64,000 bases of DNA. Source: Clarkia xantiana subsp. parviflora. Taxonomy: Eukaryota; Streptophyta; Magnoliopsida; Myrtales; Onagraceae. The DNA lies in NCBI GenBank assembly GCA_036873135.1, contig JAPTYO010000008.1, positions 38,820,819-38,884,818 of the forward strand, written 5' to 3'. The translations under genes were made by a program, and so were the position numbers. Every line of letters starts with the position of its first letter. Positions within the stretch are counted from its first letter, which is position 1. The notes under the pieces are model-generated. The model saw nothing but the letters and a program-made list of their open reading frames with translations. It was not told the DNA's origin and did no database searches. Positions 1 to 24,734 of this stretch are shown piece after piece.

Positions 1-179
1 GTGCTTCCGCTAGGTTGAAAACTCGAAAGGGCGACCTAGGAAAATCAGGATATGAGGGGCATGGTTGCAAGTTCAGGAATTGCAATCATGGCAAAAGGAG
101 ATAAAATAAAAAGCTGAGGGGCACGGTCGGAAATCTCTCAATCGGCCGTGGCAAAAGGAGAGAAAAAAAGAGAAATTAT

Positions 180-256
180 CAAAAAAAAAAAAAGAGAAAA
201 AGAAAAAGAAAAAAGAAAAAAGAAAAAAGAAAAAAGAAAAAAGAAAAGAAAAAAGA
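180..256. repeat. A/G-rich simple repeat (AAAAAG-like)
   Basis: Almost pure A with regularly spaced G on the plus strand, inside the non-coding 3' part of the retrotransposon. Confidence 0.85.
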
Positions 257-334
257 TCCCGCTAGGTTGTCGCACAATGCACAATTTAGGCAAAAATTAG
301 GGACAAACATTCATGCGCAAGCAACGTCTTCCAG

Positions 335-525
335 AGTCAACTTCACGGCAAGCGAGACGGTTACAGTCTGCTCTCGCAGGTCGCATTCCAAGGATGAGTA
401 GGACTGTTACAGTCTGTTCCTACGAGTCAACTTCAGGGCAAGCGGGACGGTTGAAGTCTGCTCTCGCAAGTCACCATTCAAGGATGGGTAGGACTGTTAC
501 AGTCTGTTCCTACAAGTCACAACCG
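335..525. repeat. Direct duplication of about 95 bp
   Basis: Two copies of a unit that begins AGTCAACTTCA and ends with GGACTGTTACAGTCTGTTCC. The copies differ by a few substitutions. The open frame across it shows only repeat-derived sequence. Confidence 0.75.
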
Positions 526-599
526 ACAATTAGGATCTGAAGTTTTCCAGCTTTCTGAGAGTCACCCCCGACGAATGAAGCCTTAGTATTCAGCCTTCA

Positions 600-965
600 C
601 AAGTCACGCCACTAGAGGCACTTCTCCAACGGACGCCACTAGAGGCTCTTCTCCGACATACGCCGCTAGAGGCATCGCCAAAGGGTCTCCGGTACGGTCT
701 GACGTAGAGGTCTTCCGCCACCAGAGATATTACCAGAGGTTTTCCGGTACGGCCTGACGTAGAGGTCTTCCGTTACCACTCGCCACTAGAGGCATCACCA
801 AAGGTTCTCCGGTACGGTCTGACGTAGAGGTCTTTCGCCACCAGAGATATCACCAGAGGTTTTCCGGTACGGTCTGACGTAGAGGTTTTTCCGTTACCAC
901 TCGCCACTAGAGGTGTCACCAGAGGTTGTTGGTACTGTCTGACGTAGAGGTCTTCTGTTACCAAT
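600..965. repeat. Tandem repeat with GGTCTGACGTAGAGGT core
   Basis: About five copies of a roughly 60-bp unit (about 120 bp as a higher-order pair) built from CGCCACTAGAGGC, CTCCGGTACGGTCTGACG and TAGAGGTCTTCCG. Part of the non-coding tail of the retrotransposon. Confidence 0.75.
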
Positions 966-1440
966 CATCACCAAAGGTTTTACTTTATTGCACGCCACTG
1001 GAGGCTTTTCCATGTCGCTCGCCACTGGAGGCAACGTCGATTGAGGTTTTACTTTTCCGCACGCCACTGGAGACTTTACTCTTTCGCACGCCACTGGAGG
1101 CTTTACTTTCTGCACTACCAATGGAGGCACCGCCAACAGGGGCACCGCCGACGGAGGTTCTATTTTCTGCACTACCAATGGAGGCACCGCCGACGGAGGT
1201 TCTGTTTTCCGCACTACCAATGGAGGCACCGACAACAGTGGCACCGCCGATGGAGGTTCTATTTTCTGCACTACCAATGAAGGCACCGCCAACAGGGGCA
1301 CCGCCGACGGAGGTTCTATTTTCCGCACGCCAACGGAGGCACCGCCAACAGGGGCACCACCGACCGAGGCTTTACTTTTCTGCGATACCAATGGAGGCAC
1401 TGTCAACATGGGCACCGCCGACAGAAGTTTAACTTTTTTC
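966..1440. repeat. Tandem repeat with CAATGGAGGCACCGCC core
   Basis: Degenerate repeats of GGAGGCACCGCC and GGAGGTTCTATTTTC units. They keep long frames open on both strands, which accounts for proline- and alanine-rich phantom proteins here. Confidence 0.75.
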
Positions 1441-1570
1441 GCATCGTTAATAAAGCCAAAGGCCACCTTGGAGACTTGAAGACCCGGAAGAAGATATACT
1501 TCCTAGCCAAAATTAGTGTTTACTCGTCTTTGGACAAACCCCCTCGAATGCATTCTACAGGAGTCCGTCC

Positions 1571-1584
1571 AAAGAGGGGCAAGC
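1571..1584 (+). other. Polypurine tract
   Basis: AAAGAGGGGCAAGC directly precedes the TG of the LTR, the position of the plus-strand primer in LTR retrotransposons. Confidence 0.75.
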
Positions 1585-3013
1585 TGTAAACACCTAATTT
1601 TGGTACGCACGACACGTATATAACACGTCCAAAAATGTTATGTGTAATGCGTTTAAAAATGAAAGTATTTAAATATGGAAGGTCACGGGATTGCTACAAA
1701 TAGGCTTAGTTTAAATTAGGATAGTTTAGATGCATTTAATATTGTGTAATATTCAGAAAATATATATAAATATTTATGGCAATATGCAATAAATATTTAT
1801 TCATAATTTTCGGAATTAATTAGTGTATATTAGGGAAAATATTGTTTTCCTAATTTTATGTGTTAATCTAGCTATAAAAGGACCTCTCGTCAATGTAAAA
1901 ACACACAGAAAATTACACAACAACAATAATAATACATCAGATTTCGTAACCCGTGCAGATTTGTCTTCTAGTGAATAAAAGTTTTTTTTTTTCTGGACTG
2001 GAAGTCTTCCTCCCGTCTGTTCAGCCCCGCTGGTGGCCGGACCGCCGCCGCCGCTCCCTCTGGTCACCACCGCACCACGATCAGCCAACCCGACCGCACC
2101 TCAGCTCCGTCCAGGGCCACCGTCCACCGCACTCTCTCTCTCTCTTCCCTAATCCTCTGCCACCGGTGACTCCCATCACAGACGCCGGCGACCTCTCCTC
2201 AGACCACAGCCGTTCGCCCCATGCCATCCGGAGCTCCACTCTGCACCCTCGGCCACGGCGCTGCTCTTCCTGACCACGATGTCGTCCAACCGTTGCACAG
2301 ATCCGCCGGAGCTGCTGGATTGCGTCTGTCCCTGCCGGAGTCGACGTCGCCGTCACCGCTATCCCGGAGAATCGCTGCTGTGGTTTTGTCTGTCTTGCCG
2401 GACCACCTGCCGGAGCCGCCCCTGCCCTCGCCGCTGTCTTCTGGAGGAGGTCACGTAACTCCTTTTTTTTTATAATTTTTATTTATTATTATTTACTTAT
2501 TATATTTTTCTGTCATTCTTTTTATTAATATATTTAATTAGGTAATTTAGATGTAATTGGTTAAATTTAGTTGTGTGAATTATGTATGTATATGTTAGGT
2601 TACGTTTCGATTTAAGCATGTTAGATAATTTTAGTATTTTAGATTTCATTCTAAATAAGAGTTGTAGATTATAATTTATTTTTAGACTTAGATAATATTT
2701 TGCACATGATAGAAATTTAATCAAATCTTGGTATCGTTAGATTAATTAGTGACATGTGTTCAAATAGTGAAATTGGCAAATTTGTGAGTTGAGTACCGAA
2801 AGGGCGTGATTAATTCCATGAGTTTTAATTCGTAACAGAACCCCCGAACTCGTATTTCTGATCGTAGACCGATTTAATACCTAGGTGTTTAATTAGTTAT
2901 TCGCTTAGGTAATTTAGGATTCTAGTTAGTCCTATAATTAACTAGTGGCGACTCTTTTCAAATTGCACGTTTTCAAAACGTAATTCGCCATAGGTCAGAT
3001 TTTAGGTCCGACA
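1585..3013 (+). repeat. 3' LTR of the Ty3/Gypsy element, 1429 bp
   Basis: Starts TGTAAACACC and ends CCGACA, with the canonical TG...CA ends. A TATA-like CTATAAAAGG lies near 1871. A GC-rich block (about 2030-2455) is flanked by AT-rich DNA. The partner LTR is outside the window, so neither the target-site duplication nor the age can be read. Confidence 0.7.
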
Positions 3014-3649
3014 ATGGTGATGATTTTGGAGTTAATGAAGACTTGTATATAGTTGATGATGTTGCTATAGATAATTATTATTATTTAGAAGTTTGAAATT
3101 TGAACTAATGTAATGTTATTAGTACATTATTTGTTGAACTTACATGTTTATTTAAAAATTTAGAACTTAATTTTAATGTTTAGAATACTTTACGATACTA
3201 TTTTGGTGATTTGATATTAGATTAGGTTATTTCTTCACTAGAGAAGAGAATTATTTTTATTGTGAAATTATTTATAAATTTTTATAGAATTATATGATTA
3301 TCAATCATACAAACAATCCGATCCTACACACCGATCCAATTAGGATCCCGATCCAACAATCCTGAGTAACCTTGCTAGACACTGCATTGAATGTACGAAT
3401 GTACTTAAAGGATAATTTTGTCATATTTACATTTTCATTTCTTCCTACTTGTTCCTCTAATGTCTGTCGGTTGCTCGGTCCCTCCCTCTAACTTTGACTC
3501 TTGATTCTACCTCCCTCGTAGCGAATGCTACATTGCCGGAGACGCTAGCTGAAGTCCTCTGCGGCTGAGATCGAACTCTTCTTTGGTTTCTCTGAGCAGC
3601 CGCAATTCCATTGCTGTGCGTCTTTTTTTCTGCGTATGCGGTGATCGCG
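3014..3649. other. AT-rich upstream region of the host gene; possible hAT-like coding tail
   Basis: The first 90 bases stay open in one frame, encode an acidic tail rich in Asp, Val and Tyr, and stop with TGA near 3096. This resembles the C-terminal tail of plant hAT transposases, but it is too short to prove. From about 3360 the DNA is less AT-rich, and CT-rich stretches near 3430-3600 fit a promoter and 5' leader for the gene starting at 3650. No other gene was seen. Confidence 0.35.
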
Positions 3650-15957
<12,308 letters not shown>

Positions 15958-18374
15958 TGTAGAATAGAATGGCAACCACAATCGCCAAGCCAAGCTTATT
16001 TAAATGTATTATGTAGCTTTGCTTATATATATATATGTTCACCCTATCCATTAGAGGAAGTGAAGAAGGTGGGAGGTGTGATTTTCAGTTGTCAACATAG
16101 TTTGTATAACAAGAAAAATAAAGCTAGTGAGATTTTGTCTGCATCATTTCATTGTTATGCAAAAAGGTATGTTTCCGGGAGAATGATGGTATGGACTTGT
16201 TCGTGCAGGAATCGTATGTATTCACTCGTCTCCAGCAGTACAGAAGCTGTATCCATTATTTATTTATTTACAACAACAAAAAATTGTCAGTCTGATCCAT
16301 TAATAACAAAGATATTGATCAACCAAAAACACATTTTAGGGCAGGGATGGTTTTGTCAAATTTCATTTCTGTTTTGAGAGAAAATAAAAGCGGAGGTTGT
16401 TTGTTTGTTATGAGTACCTTGCCGTATGGTGAGTGTTTATGTCGGTTTGGGATGAGAGATGTGAGTGTGCAGCTGCTGCTTTGTTCAATGGTAGACCAAC
16501 CACTCCTTTTTGTTGGTTCCATCTTCTTCATTCTACAATGATAACAAGTTTCATAATTAATTAGGAAGGAAACAAAGTGTCACCCTAACCTAAATGTTGA
16601 ATATGAACCCATCCATATATATATGTAAACAATAAGGTTCATCTATCTAAGCTTCATATTATCACTAATAACACGACGCAAATAATGAATGCACATATTC
16701 TTCAAAGTTGAAAGACAAGAAGAAACAAAAAATAATAATTTGACAATCCTTCTTTCACACCTGCCTGCCTTCTTTCAGACAGTCAACGCGCTTATTTATT
16801 AACAAACCAACAAAAATATAAATACGAAACTGTAATTGAACTCTGTCAACACCTAGAGGTAGTAGAACCACCAGCCAAATATATTTAATTGAAAGGATTC
16901 CTGATGTATAAAGGATATGTGGTTTAAATATTATCGCACGCACACGACACCACGCAGAATAATAAATCAAAGCTAGTAATGGGATAAGAACAAGAACAAC
17001 GATATTATTCAAATACAATCCTTCCCCATTACACTCTACAACATGGTGAACTGAATTAGTACACATTTGCGTTAAAATATAGCCTATATACTTAATTACC
17101 CAAGATGTCACCATCTTCAATACTAATCTCATAAACAGACAAAGGGTTGCTTAAACAAATCCCACACAATATCATATATCTGTAATAAACCTCCCATCCT
17201 TGGCGTGCTTATAGATCTCCTAGTCAAATTGAAAAAATACAGTAGGAATTTCATAGCTACTGCAGAACTTGGAGTCCGAAATTTTAGAAACCATTCAGAT
17301 TTCAACTTTTGGTTAAAACACTTTGGTGTTTCCATTATCACAAGCACCAAGTACCAGCTCAATTTTAGAAGATCGTTTGATGCAACTCTAATAATAGAAT
17401 AGAGAAAAGTCAGTAATCACTGAATTTTACTATCTAATAATAACACACACAAGTAGGGGAGACACCATTTCCAAGGGCCAAATTAATTAAAATGCACAGA
17501 AGCCTAGAGGCAAAAAGGAATCAGCAAGTTCTCTTCTCAAATACCATCCATCATCCTTTCTACTAATACCAAACAGACCCTTAAATTGTCCCTGAAACAC
17601 ACCCAAATCAACACAGGAAAAAATATATTCAAAATCTGAGAACTCACCAGGTGCTTCTTATCAACTCTCCATATCTCTTAGTAGCAGCTGACCCTTAAAT
17701 GTGTGCCTCCACTTCTCTCTTCCTTTTACGGTTTTACCATCTCCTCCTTGGTGTCTCTTCTTCCTCCTTCCTAGTGTCGTTCCTCTTTCATTACAACCCA
17801 AAGCACCTCTATTAGACCATGTTTGGTTCACTCTCTGAAAATCGAGCAGCAACACGAAGATGCGGTGAGCCACTTAGATTTCTTTAATTACAGATCAATT
17901 CAACTGGATTTTCTTTTAGATTGTATGTACTAAAAGTAACATCTCTCTTTTTTGTTAATTCTTTCATTAGGAACGACCCACCGTAAACCCGTCCTGAGTT
18001 CTGGCGTTCGCTTTTTGCTTAGCAGAAGAAACTCATTATCAACTGACCAGATTAGATCCTTAAAAAATAAAATTGACGATTAGTGTTCCTCCATTTAGTT
18101 CGGAATTTTTGTTTGCAGTATAAATTTATCGATTGAGGTTTTTATGAGCTTAAAAAGTTAACTATCATCTTTCGGTTCTTGCTATTGATCGATACATTCC
18201 AATTTTGTTGTTCCGACATCAAATCGGCATTTCAACTCTATCAACATTATTCTGATTTTCTCTTTGTATGTATAGAATTCTTTACACATATATTGGTGGA
18301 TAAACCTGGAACCCGAATTCAACTAAAGCGATGATTTTTTTTTTTTTTTCCAGTAAAACGATGATATTGGTATT
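15958..18374. other. Intergenic region after BAGP1, no gene recognised
   Basis: The first few hundred bases should be BAGP1 3' UTR; AATAAA at 16117-16122 is a candidate poly(A) signal. The rest has short open frames without recognisable domains, AT microsatellites near 16030 and 16615, and a CT-rich part near 17700-17800. No RNA gene or repeat pair was found by eye. Confidence 0.5.
16117..16122 (+). terminator. Candidate poly(A) signal of BAGP1
   Basis: AATAAA 160 bp after the stop codon, in a position suited to a plant 3' UTR. Plant poly(A) signals are degenerate, so this is tentative. Confidence 0.35.
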
Positions 18375-18465
18375 ATTTTTTTTTTGCCAAAGGATTCGAT
18401 TTTATTCACTACGATAACAACCATTACAAGCGTTTAAGGTAGGATAAATTCCCGATCCTTCAAGA

Positions 18466-21400
18466 TTAAACACAAAAGAGAAGGCGGGGTTGGGACACCC
18501 AATTACTAATACACGACCTCTTTCTAGACTGGATCCAGTTAGCACAACAATTTGCATTTCTTGGAGCTGCGGACCACCTCACCAGCTCTAAATTCTCCAT
18601 CCGCTTTCTGATGTTGACAACTTGAGTCGAGATTCGCCAATTCATACGCTCAACCTCACCTGTAATATGTTGAACTGCTTCCTTTGAGTCCGATTCGAAG
18701 ATCACTCGGTTCCATCCTCTAGCAATGGCGAGCTCCACGGCATGTTGCGGGGCTTTAAGCTCGAGCTCTAGGGGACCTTGATTTGTTGAAGCCACCAATT
18801 ACCTCACCGGTCTCAGTTCGAGCTATTCCTCCGAATCCACCTCGTCCTGACTGTGCTTCCCACGACGCGTCGTAGTTAACCTTTATAAAACCACTTGGGG
18901 GGGGGGGGGGGCTTCCATCGATCTGCACTGGCTGCAGCAGTACGGTTACCCGATAATTCCGGTTCATGGTGTCGAGGGATCCAAAACTCATTATAGTCCC
19001 TCCATATCACCTCCGATGTGTGCCTAGGGTCTGGGTTATTATGACTATGGAGAGCTTTGCATCTCCCCTTCCATACATGCCAACACACAAGTCCAACCAA
19101 CGACCAGCATGCTAATCTCTCTTTTTTTGTCATGGAAGGCTTCTCCTTGATGTGTACAAGTCAGTCTGCCACCGATTCAGCTTCCACCTCCTCTGAACGT
19201 ATCGACATCGTTGTAAACCACACACCCCTTGTCCATTCACATCCATACAACATGTGGTCAACTGTTTCGTTTTCGCTACAGAACGGACATGTAGCAGCAG
19301 CGACAACTCCTCTCACCAGAAGATTCGATCAAACAGCGAGGGAATTATTCGTGAGCCTCCACATAAATTGACGTATCTTCGGTATAGTGCACATAGCCCA
19401 CATGTCCATCCACCTCAAAGTGTTCCCTCCGGGTTGCGTTCGCAAGATCATTCCTTCTCGTTCACTATCAGTGCATGTAATTTGTTTATAGACTCAACTC
19501 CCCTGATCTTGTGTAAGGCCATATCAACTTATCCTCCCGTTGGTCAATTGGTAGAGGAATCTGGGCAACAATTTCCAGCTGCTGATCCGAGACTTGGTGC
19601 TGCACCGGGCTGAGGTCCCATCTTGGCCCCTCCATATCAATAAGATCTGAAACTAGCATATCTGTTTGGGTTTGTGTTGCCGATACTGGGACTGGAAGTC
19701 TGAATTTGGGTAACCCGGGGACCCATGCATCCTCGAAGACGTTGATACTCTCTCCATTCCCAACCTTCCACATACCGTTATCCATCAAGACGTCTCGGCC
19801 GGCCAACAAGCTTGTCCAAGCCCGTGAGAATCTCGACCCTTTTTTTGCTTCTTTAAAGTTGCTCTCCGTGAAGTAGAGGCCCTTTAAGGTTCTAACCCAT
19901 AAATCGTCAGGGTTTTGTAATAATCTTCACGCCATCTTTGTGAGCAATGCTACGTTAAAAGCTTGTAGCTCCTTGAAGCCGAGCCCTCCGCATGTCTTAG
20001 GCTTTGTTAAAATACCCCAACTCCTCCGGTGGATTTTTCTTTCTCCTTCTCGTTGTCCCCACCAAAACCGTGCAATTAGGGAATTAATCTCAGCGCACCA
20101 TGTCTTGGGGAGCAAAAATACGCTCATGGTATATGTCGGCATTGCCGTAACCACGGACTTTATAAGTGTCTCCCTCTCCGCGTTATTTAAAAGAAGCGTC
20201 TTCCAACCTTGTATTTTTGCTAGTATCCGCTCTTTGAGGAAACCGAGTGCTTCTCTCTTCGACCTCCCCCATACCGTAGGGAGCCCCAGGTACTTTCCCG
20301 GATTTTTGGCCACCTTTATGCCCAACGTTCTTTCGACATCCACTTTTGTGCTCGCTCGTACATTGGATCCGAAATAAACATTTGACTTGTTCATGTTGAC
20401 CTTTTGACCCGAGGCCTCACAATAAACACCCATCAGTTGTTTCAAGACATCCGCATTTCTAGGTGTTGCCTTGATGAAGAAGACAGAATCATCCGCAAAG
20501 AACAAGTGATGTAGAGGTGGGCAACTTCTTTTCATTCGTATCCTTCCAAATTACCTCGATTGGCCTCTGCTACCACCATTCGAGACAAGACGTCCGCCAC
20601 AATAATGAAAAGATATGGTGATAGGGGGTCGCCTTGCCTTATACCTCTCGACGGCCGGAAGGACGGGGTTCTCTTCCCATTTATAAGGACTTGATATGTC
20701 ACGCACGAAACACATGCACGTATCCATTTAACCCATCGATCACAGAAGCCCATCTTTGTTAATACCGCACATTAGAAATCCCACTCTATACGATCGTACG
20801 CCTTCTGCATATCAACTTTAATCGCGCACTCTTCCTTCTTCACGTTGCCTCGGTTCCTCAAATAATGAAATGCTTCATGTGCAACCATGATATTATCTTG
20901 GATGAGCCTTCCCGCTACAAATGCACTTTGGTATGGGGTAATCATATCCGACAAGTATGGTTTAAGCTGATTTACCAAAACTTTTGAAATGATCTTGTAC
21001 GTGAAGTTGCAGAGACTAATCGGCCGAAATTGACTAGGTGAAGTCGGGTTCTGAACTTTAGGAATAAGGACGATATCGGTTAGCCCAATGGAAGGGGCCA
21101 TTATGCCCGATTTCAAGAAATTATTGACCATATCGAAAACATCGTTGCCGACCGCTTCCCAATATCGATGGAAAAATAATCCCGGAAATCCGTCGGGCCC
21201 AGGTGCCTTAGAGCCCCCCAGTTGTATGCAGCCTTTTTTACTTCCTCCCTGGTGGGCGATCGTGTAATCTGGTTGTTAATAGCCGGTGACACCAATAATG
21301 GTATTACATCAAACACGTCACCCCAATTCCTTAAACCTGATGAATAGTATATATTTTTGAAAAAGTCAATAAGGACACTACCAATCCCTCCTTCATCAGA

Positions 21401-22584
21401 GATGTCATTCCCAGCCTCATCACATATATGCAAAATTTTATTTCGCCGTCTTCGATCAATAGTTGTCATGTGGAAAAAATTAGAGTTACGATCACCATAG
21501 TTCAGCCACTCCACTAAACTCGTGATCGTTGTTTCCAGTACATCTCTTCACGTTTCCATAGCTCGCCCAGTTTATTAAGCAACTCCTTTTCCTCATTGTC
21601 ACAACAATATCGATGTGCGTTTCCTTTAATGGCCGCAAGCTTAGCATAGGCTACCCGGATCTGTTTTCTGTTGTTTCCGAAACGACGCTTGCTCCATTGT
21701 ATTAGTTTGCTACAACAACAATTCAGCTTTGCTTGCACCACTGATGTTGCTCAACTGAAACCGCCTCTCGCCCTTCCCTCCATGTTGCATAAATTAGGGG
21801 ATCACACTCCTCGTGCTCGGTCCACATTTGTTCAAACCAAAACGGTTTCAGCCCTTGTGTATCCTTGTGATCTTGGACGATAATGATGGGTGAATGATCT
21901 GATCCCACCGCTGGCTCATGAAATACTTGAGCCCTTGGATATGTGTTGAGCCACCCCAGGTTAGCTAGACTCCTGTGAAGACGCTCCCTCACCAAGACTC
22001 CATTTCTTCGATTGTTAGACCATGTAAACATCGGACCTTGGAAGTGCATATCCAATAACCCAGCATCATTGATCGTACCGTCGAAAAGGTTGATACGATT
22101 TTGGTCCTTTCTTGGCCCTCCTAGCTTCTCGTTGTGTGATCGTATCTCATTGAAATCCCCAACTCAGATCCAGGGTCCCGGTCTTCGTCGTGATATTCGC
22201 TTGATCTTCTCCCAAGTATTCACCCGTCCACTCAATTCCACATCCCCGTAAATACAAGTCAAGTACCATATAGCACCCGTGTTTTCACACCTAACAGTAC
22301 AGTCCAGCATGTTTTTTGACTTGTACAGTATTACCACGTCAACTTCCTTAGTCCACATACTCCGACTTGTACAGGCCGATTGGTTCCACGTACTCCGCCT
22401 TATCCAATCTTAGTTCCCTACGAGCCCTCTCACACACTTCCGACTTATTTTTAGTTTCCATAAGGAAGATTTTAGTCGGCTTATATCTTCCATCCTTAAG
22501 ATGTGGCACCGTCAGGTCGGATTCGAGCCCCTGACAGTTCCAACTGATTAGACTCATGTTCCCCATGTGGCTGTTTCGGGACAA
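18466..22584 (-). pseudogene. LINE ORF2 polyprotein, decayed
   Basis: The apurinic-type endonuclease starts at about 22557 (MSLISWNCQG), continues with FLMETKN and ends at GSDHSPII (about 21900). RT: TDIVLIPKVQNP, FRPISLCNF and AFVAGRLIQDN (about 20860-21080), GIRQGDPLSPYLF (about 20630), then FADD (about 20500) as catalytic motif. After SGQKVNMNKS comes the thumb region (KYLGLPTVWG) and, about 19100, WSLVGLVCWHVWKGRCK. RNase H of the RVT_3 type lies at about 18500-18930 (VNYDASWEAQSG, VIFESDSKEAVQ). The frame is broken in at least eight places. A G14 run sits at about 18898. Confidence 0.85.
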
Positions 22585-22796
22585 CCACCAGAACCCTTTT
22601 CATTAAACAGTTGAACGTTATCATACTGGATTAGAGGTACGTGATCAGACCCGATATGTGTCACCTTCCTTCCACGACCACGACTTCCTCTGGGGCGTCC
22701 CCTGCCCCTGCCTCTAGTGACTGATTTAGCTTCGTGAATTACTAGAGCGGAGGGCGAGGGTTTAGATTTCTTCCAGCTTCCATAGACCTCCACGTT
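22554..22796 (-). pseudogene. LINE ORF1, C-terminal fragment
   Basis: A basic, Arg-Gly-rich stretch (RGRGRGRPRGSRGRG) followed by a short tail ending in GGCPETATWG, overlapping the ORF2 start by about 30 bases. It is cut at 22796 by the terminal inverted repeat of the nested DNA element. Confidence 0.65.
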
Positions 22797-22810
22797 CAGT
22801 GGCGGATCCA

Positions 22811-23653
22811 GAAGGTTCATAATGGGGTTACGTTATGCAAATTTTTTTTTGAAAATTAACAACTTTCTTAAGTTTTTTTTGGGTAAAAATGCATGTTTTA
22901 AAACGATGAAAATTAGTACTTTCTTCAACTACTTATTCAACATTGTCGTTAAATACTTTTCAAATGAACAATATTAACTAAGCACAAATAAACCGTACTT
23001 GCTTGTGCAAATGTTACAATTTAGTCAAATTAGTCTAGAACCATTTGTGGGTCAATTGAGTCTCAATCGAGTCAAGACACTATTATAACACTTATACAAG
23101 TTATTAGATCTTGATTTAGATATTTAGAAAAGTATTTGGTTAATTTTGTAAGTTTAAAACGTATTTGACGACAAAATTGGACGAGTGATTGAAAATAGTA
23201 TCAATTACCATTGTTTTGAAACATGTTGTATATTTTAAAACATATTGGTACTAAAAACCATTTTTTCAAACATATTTTATGGTTTATATATTTATTCTTA
23301 TTGAACCTCGTATTGTAATACATTAGGTTAGAGTAACTAAAATTTATAGTTATAACAAGTGATAATAATAAAACGTACAAACATACTATTTAAGTGAAAA
23401 ACCACAAATTTAAAATTAATGAACTTTTTTCCGAATGGATTGAATAATAGGGTTACAAAATATTAATTACAGAACATATTTGACGACAAATTTGGACAAG
23501 TGATTGAAAATAGTATCAATTATCATTGTTTTGAAACATGTTGTGCATTTTAAAACATATTAATACTAAAAATCATCTTTTTCAAACATATTTTACGGTT
23601 TATATGTTTGTTCTTATTGAATCTCATATTATAATACATTAGGTTAGAGTACC
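22811..23653. other. Left non-coding body of the DNA element
   Basis: AT-rich sequence without an open frame. From about 23166 it is made of a 315-bp unit repeated in tandem. Confidence 0.6.
23166..23653. repeat. 315-bp tandem duplication, second copy split by Tat element A
   Basis: TGACGACAAA at 23166 and 23481 starts two copies that both contain GATTGAAAATAGTATCAATT and AATACATTAGGTTAGAGTA. The second copy breaks at 23653, where element A begins, and resumes after it at 34756 with AAAATTTATAG and CGAATGGATTGAATAATA. Confidence 0.85.
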
Positions 23654-23795
23654 TGTTGGATCACGGTGGAACTCCGGTACGATCTTTGACGGCGATCCTA
23701 GCTCATTTGCTCCACGCAATCCGATGCTTAAATGAGTATCTCGTATACGGCGGCAAGTAAGAATCTCAAAGTGTGTCTCAAAACGTAATTTATCT

Positions 23796-23834
23796 GAGGT
23801 AACCTCTGCCTTTTTATAGGTGGAGAGGTACCTC
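23796..23834 (-). promoter_or_regulatory. TATA-centred hairpin in LTR (element A, left copy)
   Basis: Arms GAGGTAACCTCT and AGAGGTACCTC flank CTATAAAAA (minus strand). The active 5' LTR copy is at 34226-34264. Confidence 0.65.
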
Positions 23835-23924
23835 AGTTACCTGGCGAACCGTTGGGGGTGGTTAGCCCGTATTCCGCGTATCTCGGGCACGATCCCGCCT
23901 ATCTAGGCCATGATCTCGCTTATC

Positions 23925-24035
23925 TCAGCCACGCCCCGCGTATCTCGGCCACGCTCCGCGTATCTCGGCCACGCTCCGCGTATCTTAGCCACGCTCCGCG
24001 TATCTCGGCCACGCCCCGCGTATCTCGGCCTTATC
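23925..24035. repeat. 20-bp tandem repeat inside LTR A
   Basis: Five to six copies of CGTATCTCGGCCACGCTCCG, continuing as degenerate units on both sides. Confidence 0.85.
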
Positions 24036-24346
24036 CTCTGATAGCAAGTCCCGACCAATATCGGGGACTCCAGAGTTATCTCATTGTGTCACCACTCGGG
24101 GTCCCTCGTCATCGTGACAGGGCCAATCATTCTCAGGGATTCGTCATCGGGGCCTACTTAAAGGCTTCTCATCGGGAGCTTCCAGCTCACCTATCGGGAC
24201 CGACTCTGTCGGGACCTTTCATCATCGGGACTCCCTCTGTAGGGACCCTTCACCTTGGTCTTCTTAACCTCCATTTTAGGGCCCAGTGGGCCTATTCGCC
24301 GTTTCCTCGCCGTTAAAGGGCCTAACGGCCATAGCGGAACCCATCA

Positions 24347-24358
24347 TTTGCCCCCAAG
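24347..24358 (-). other. Polypurine tract of element A
   Basis: Minus strand CTTGGGGGCAAA abuts the LTR. The same tract is found in elements B and C. Confidence 0.85.
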
Positions 24359-24727
24359 ACATGAGGGACTTACAGTTCGTCGTGTCTTTTAACTCTCGAC
24401 CTCCCGACGTTGGAGTCGGGGATCTTTCCCTTGGCATAGTCACTTAGTACAAGTCTTCTCGTTCACGTTTCCTCAATACCTTGTGGATAACTGCCAAATC
24501 CGAGAGGACTCCTCGGTTCCCCAGCCATTAAATGCAGCAGGTAACGAAGCGACGTCTTCAGTACCCGTGCCTGATTTTTCGCGCCTGCTTTTTCTGAAAA
24601 GTGCTTTTCAGGCCGTTTCATCATTGCACCCGTTGCCATTCTGCACGTTCCATCTCAACGGTCCAGATCAGAACGCTTCAACTTCGACGATTCAGATCAA
24701 AGCGTCCCTTCGACTGTCCTCTTCGCC

Positions 24728-24734
24728 TATAAAA
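24728..24734 (+). promoter_or_regulatory. TATA box of the antisense gene in element A
   Basis: TATAAAA about 180 bp before ATG 24911. B (36578) and C (58317) have TATAAAA at nearly the same distance. The motif CAACGGTCCAGATC, found with variants in the other copies, lies just upstream. Confidence 0.65.

Larger units (their letters stand above)
1..3013 (+). mobile_element. 3' end of a Ty3/Gypsy LTR retrotransposon, truncated by the window edge
   Basis: Only the last part of the internal region and one LTR are present. The internal part (1-1584) holds no credible protein; it contains an A-rich tract and several tandem repeats, as is usual between pol and the 3' LTR in large Tat/Ogre-type elements. 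A polypurine tract (AAAGAGGGGCAAGC, 1571-1584) abuts an LTR that opens TGTAAACACC at 1585 and closes GGTCCGACA at 3013. PPT followed by LTR sets the orientation as plus, so the gag-pol part lies left of the window. Assignment to the Tat/Ogre group is inference from layout only. Confidence 0.7.
18375..22796 (-). mobile_element. L1-type LINE, 3' piece (ORF2 and end of ORF1)
   Basis: On the minus strand: end of ORF1, endonuclease, reverse transcriptase, zf-RVT region, RNase H, then GAATAAAATCGAATCC and CCTTTGGC followed by poly(A) (seen as poly(T) at about 18375-18385), a classic plant L1 tail. The rest of ORF1 lies at 35075-35334 and 46657-46948, because two later insertions split it. TATTGGTA at 18365-18372 and 46949-46956 may be the target duplication. 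Confidence 0.85.
23654..24346 (-). repeat. 3' LTR of Tat element A
   Basis: 693 bp. It lacks a 43-bp stretch present in the other LTR near 34108-34150 and has one more copy of the 20-bp repeat CGTATCTCGGCCACGCTCCG (23930-24025). Confidence 0.93.

Noticed and set aside
894..1466. Long open frames on both strands with Pro/Ala-rich repeats
   Set aside because: They follow the tandem repeat, are open on both strands, and show no domain.
3611..3649. Upstream start for BAGP1 at 3611
   Set aside because: The codon is TTG. The first ATG in frame is 3650 and gives the expected N-terminus.
16755..17873. Small frames in the region after BAGP1
   Set aside because: No domain, no splice context and AT-rich codon content.
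23852..24316. 154-codon frame in the left LTR of A (similar frame at 34435)
   Set aside because: It is read from the 20-bp LTR repeat, lies antisense to the LTR and has no domain.
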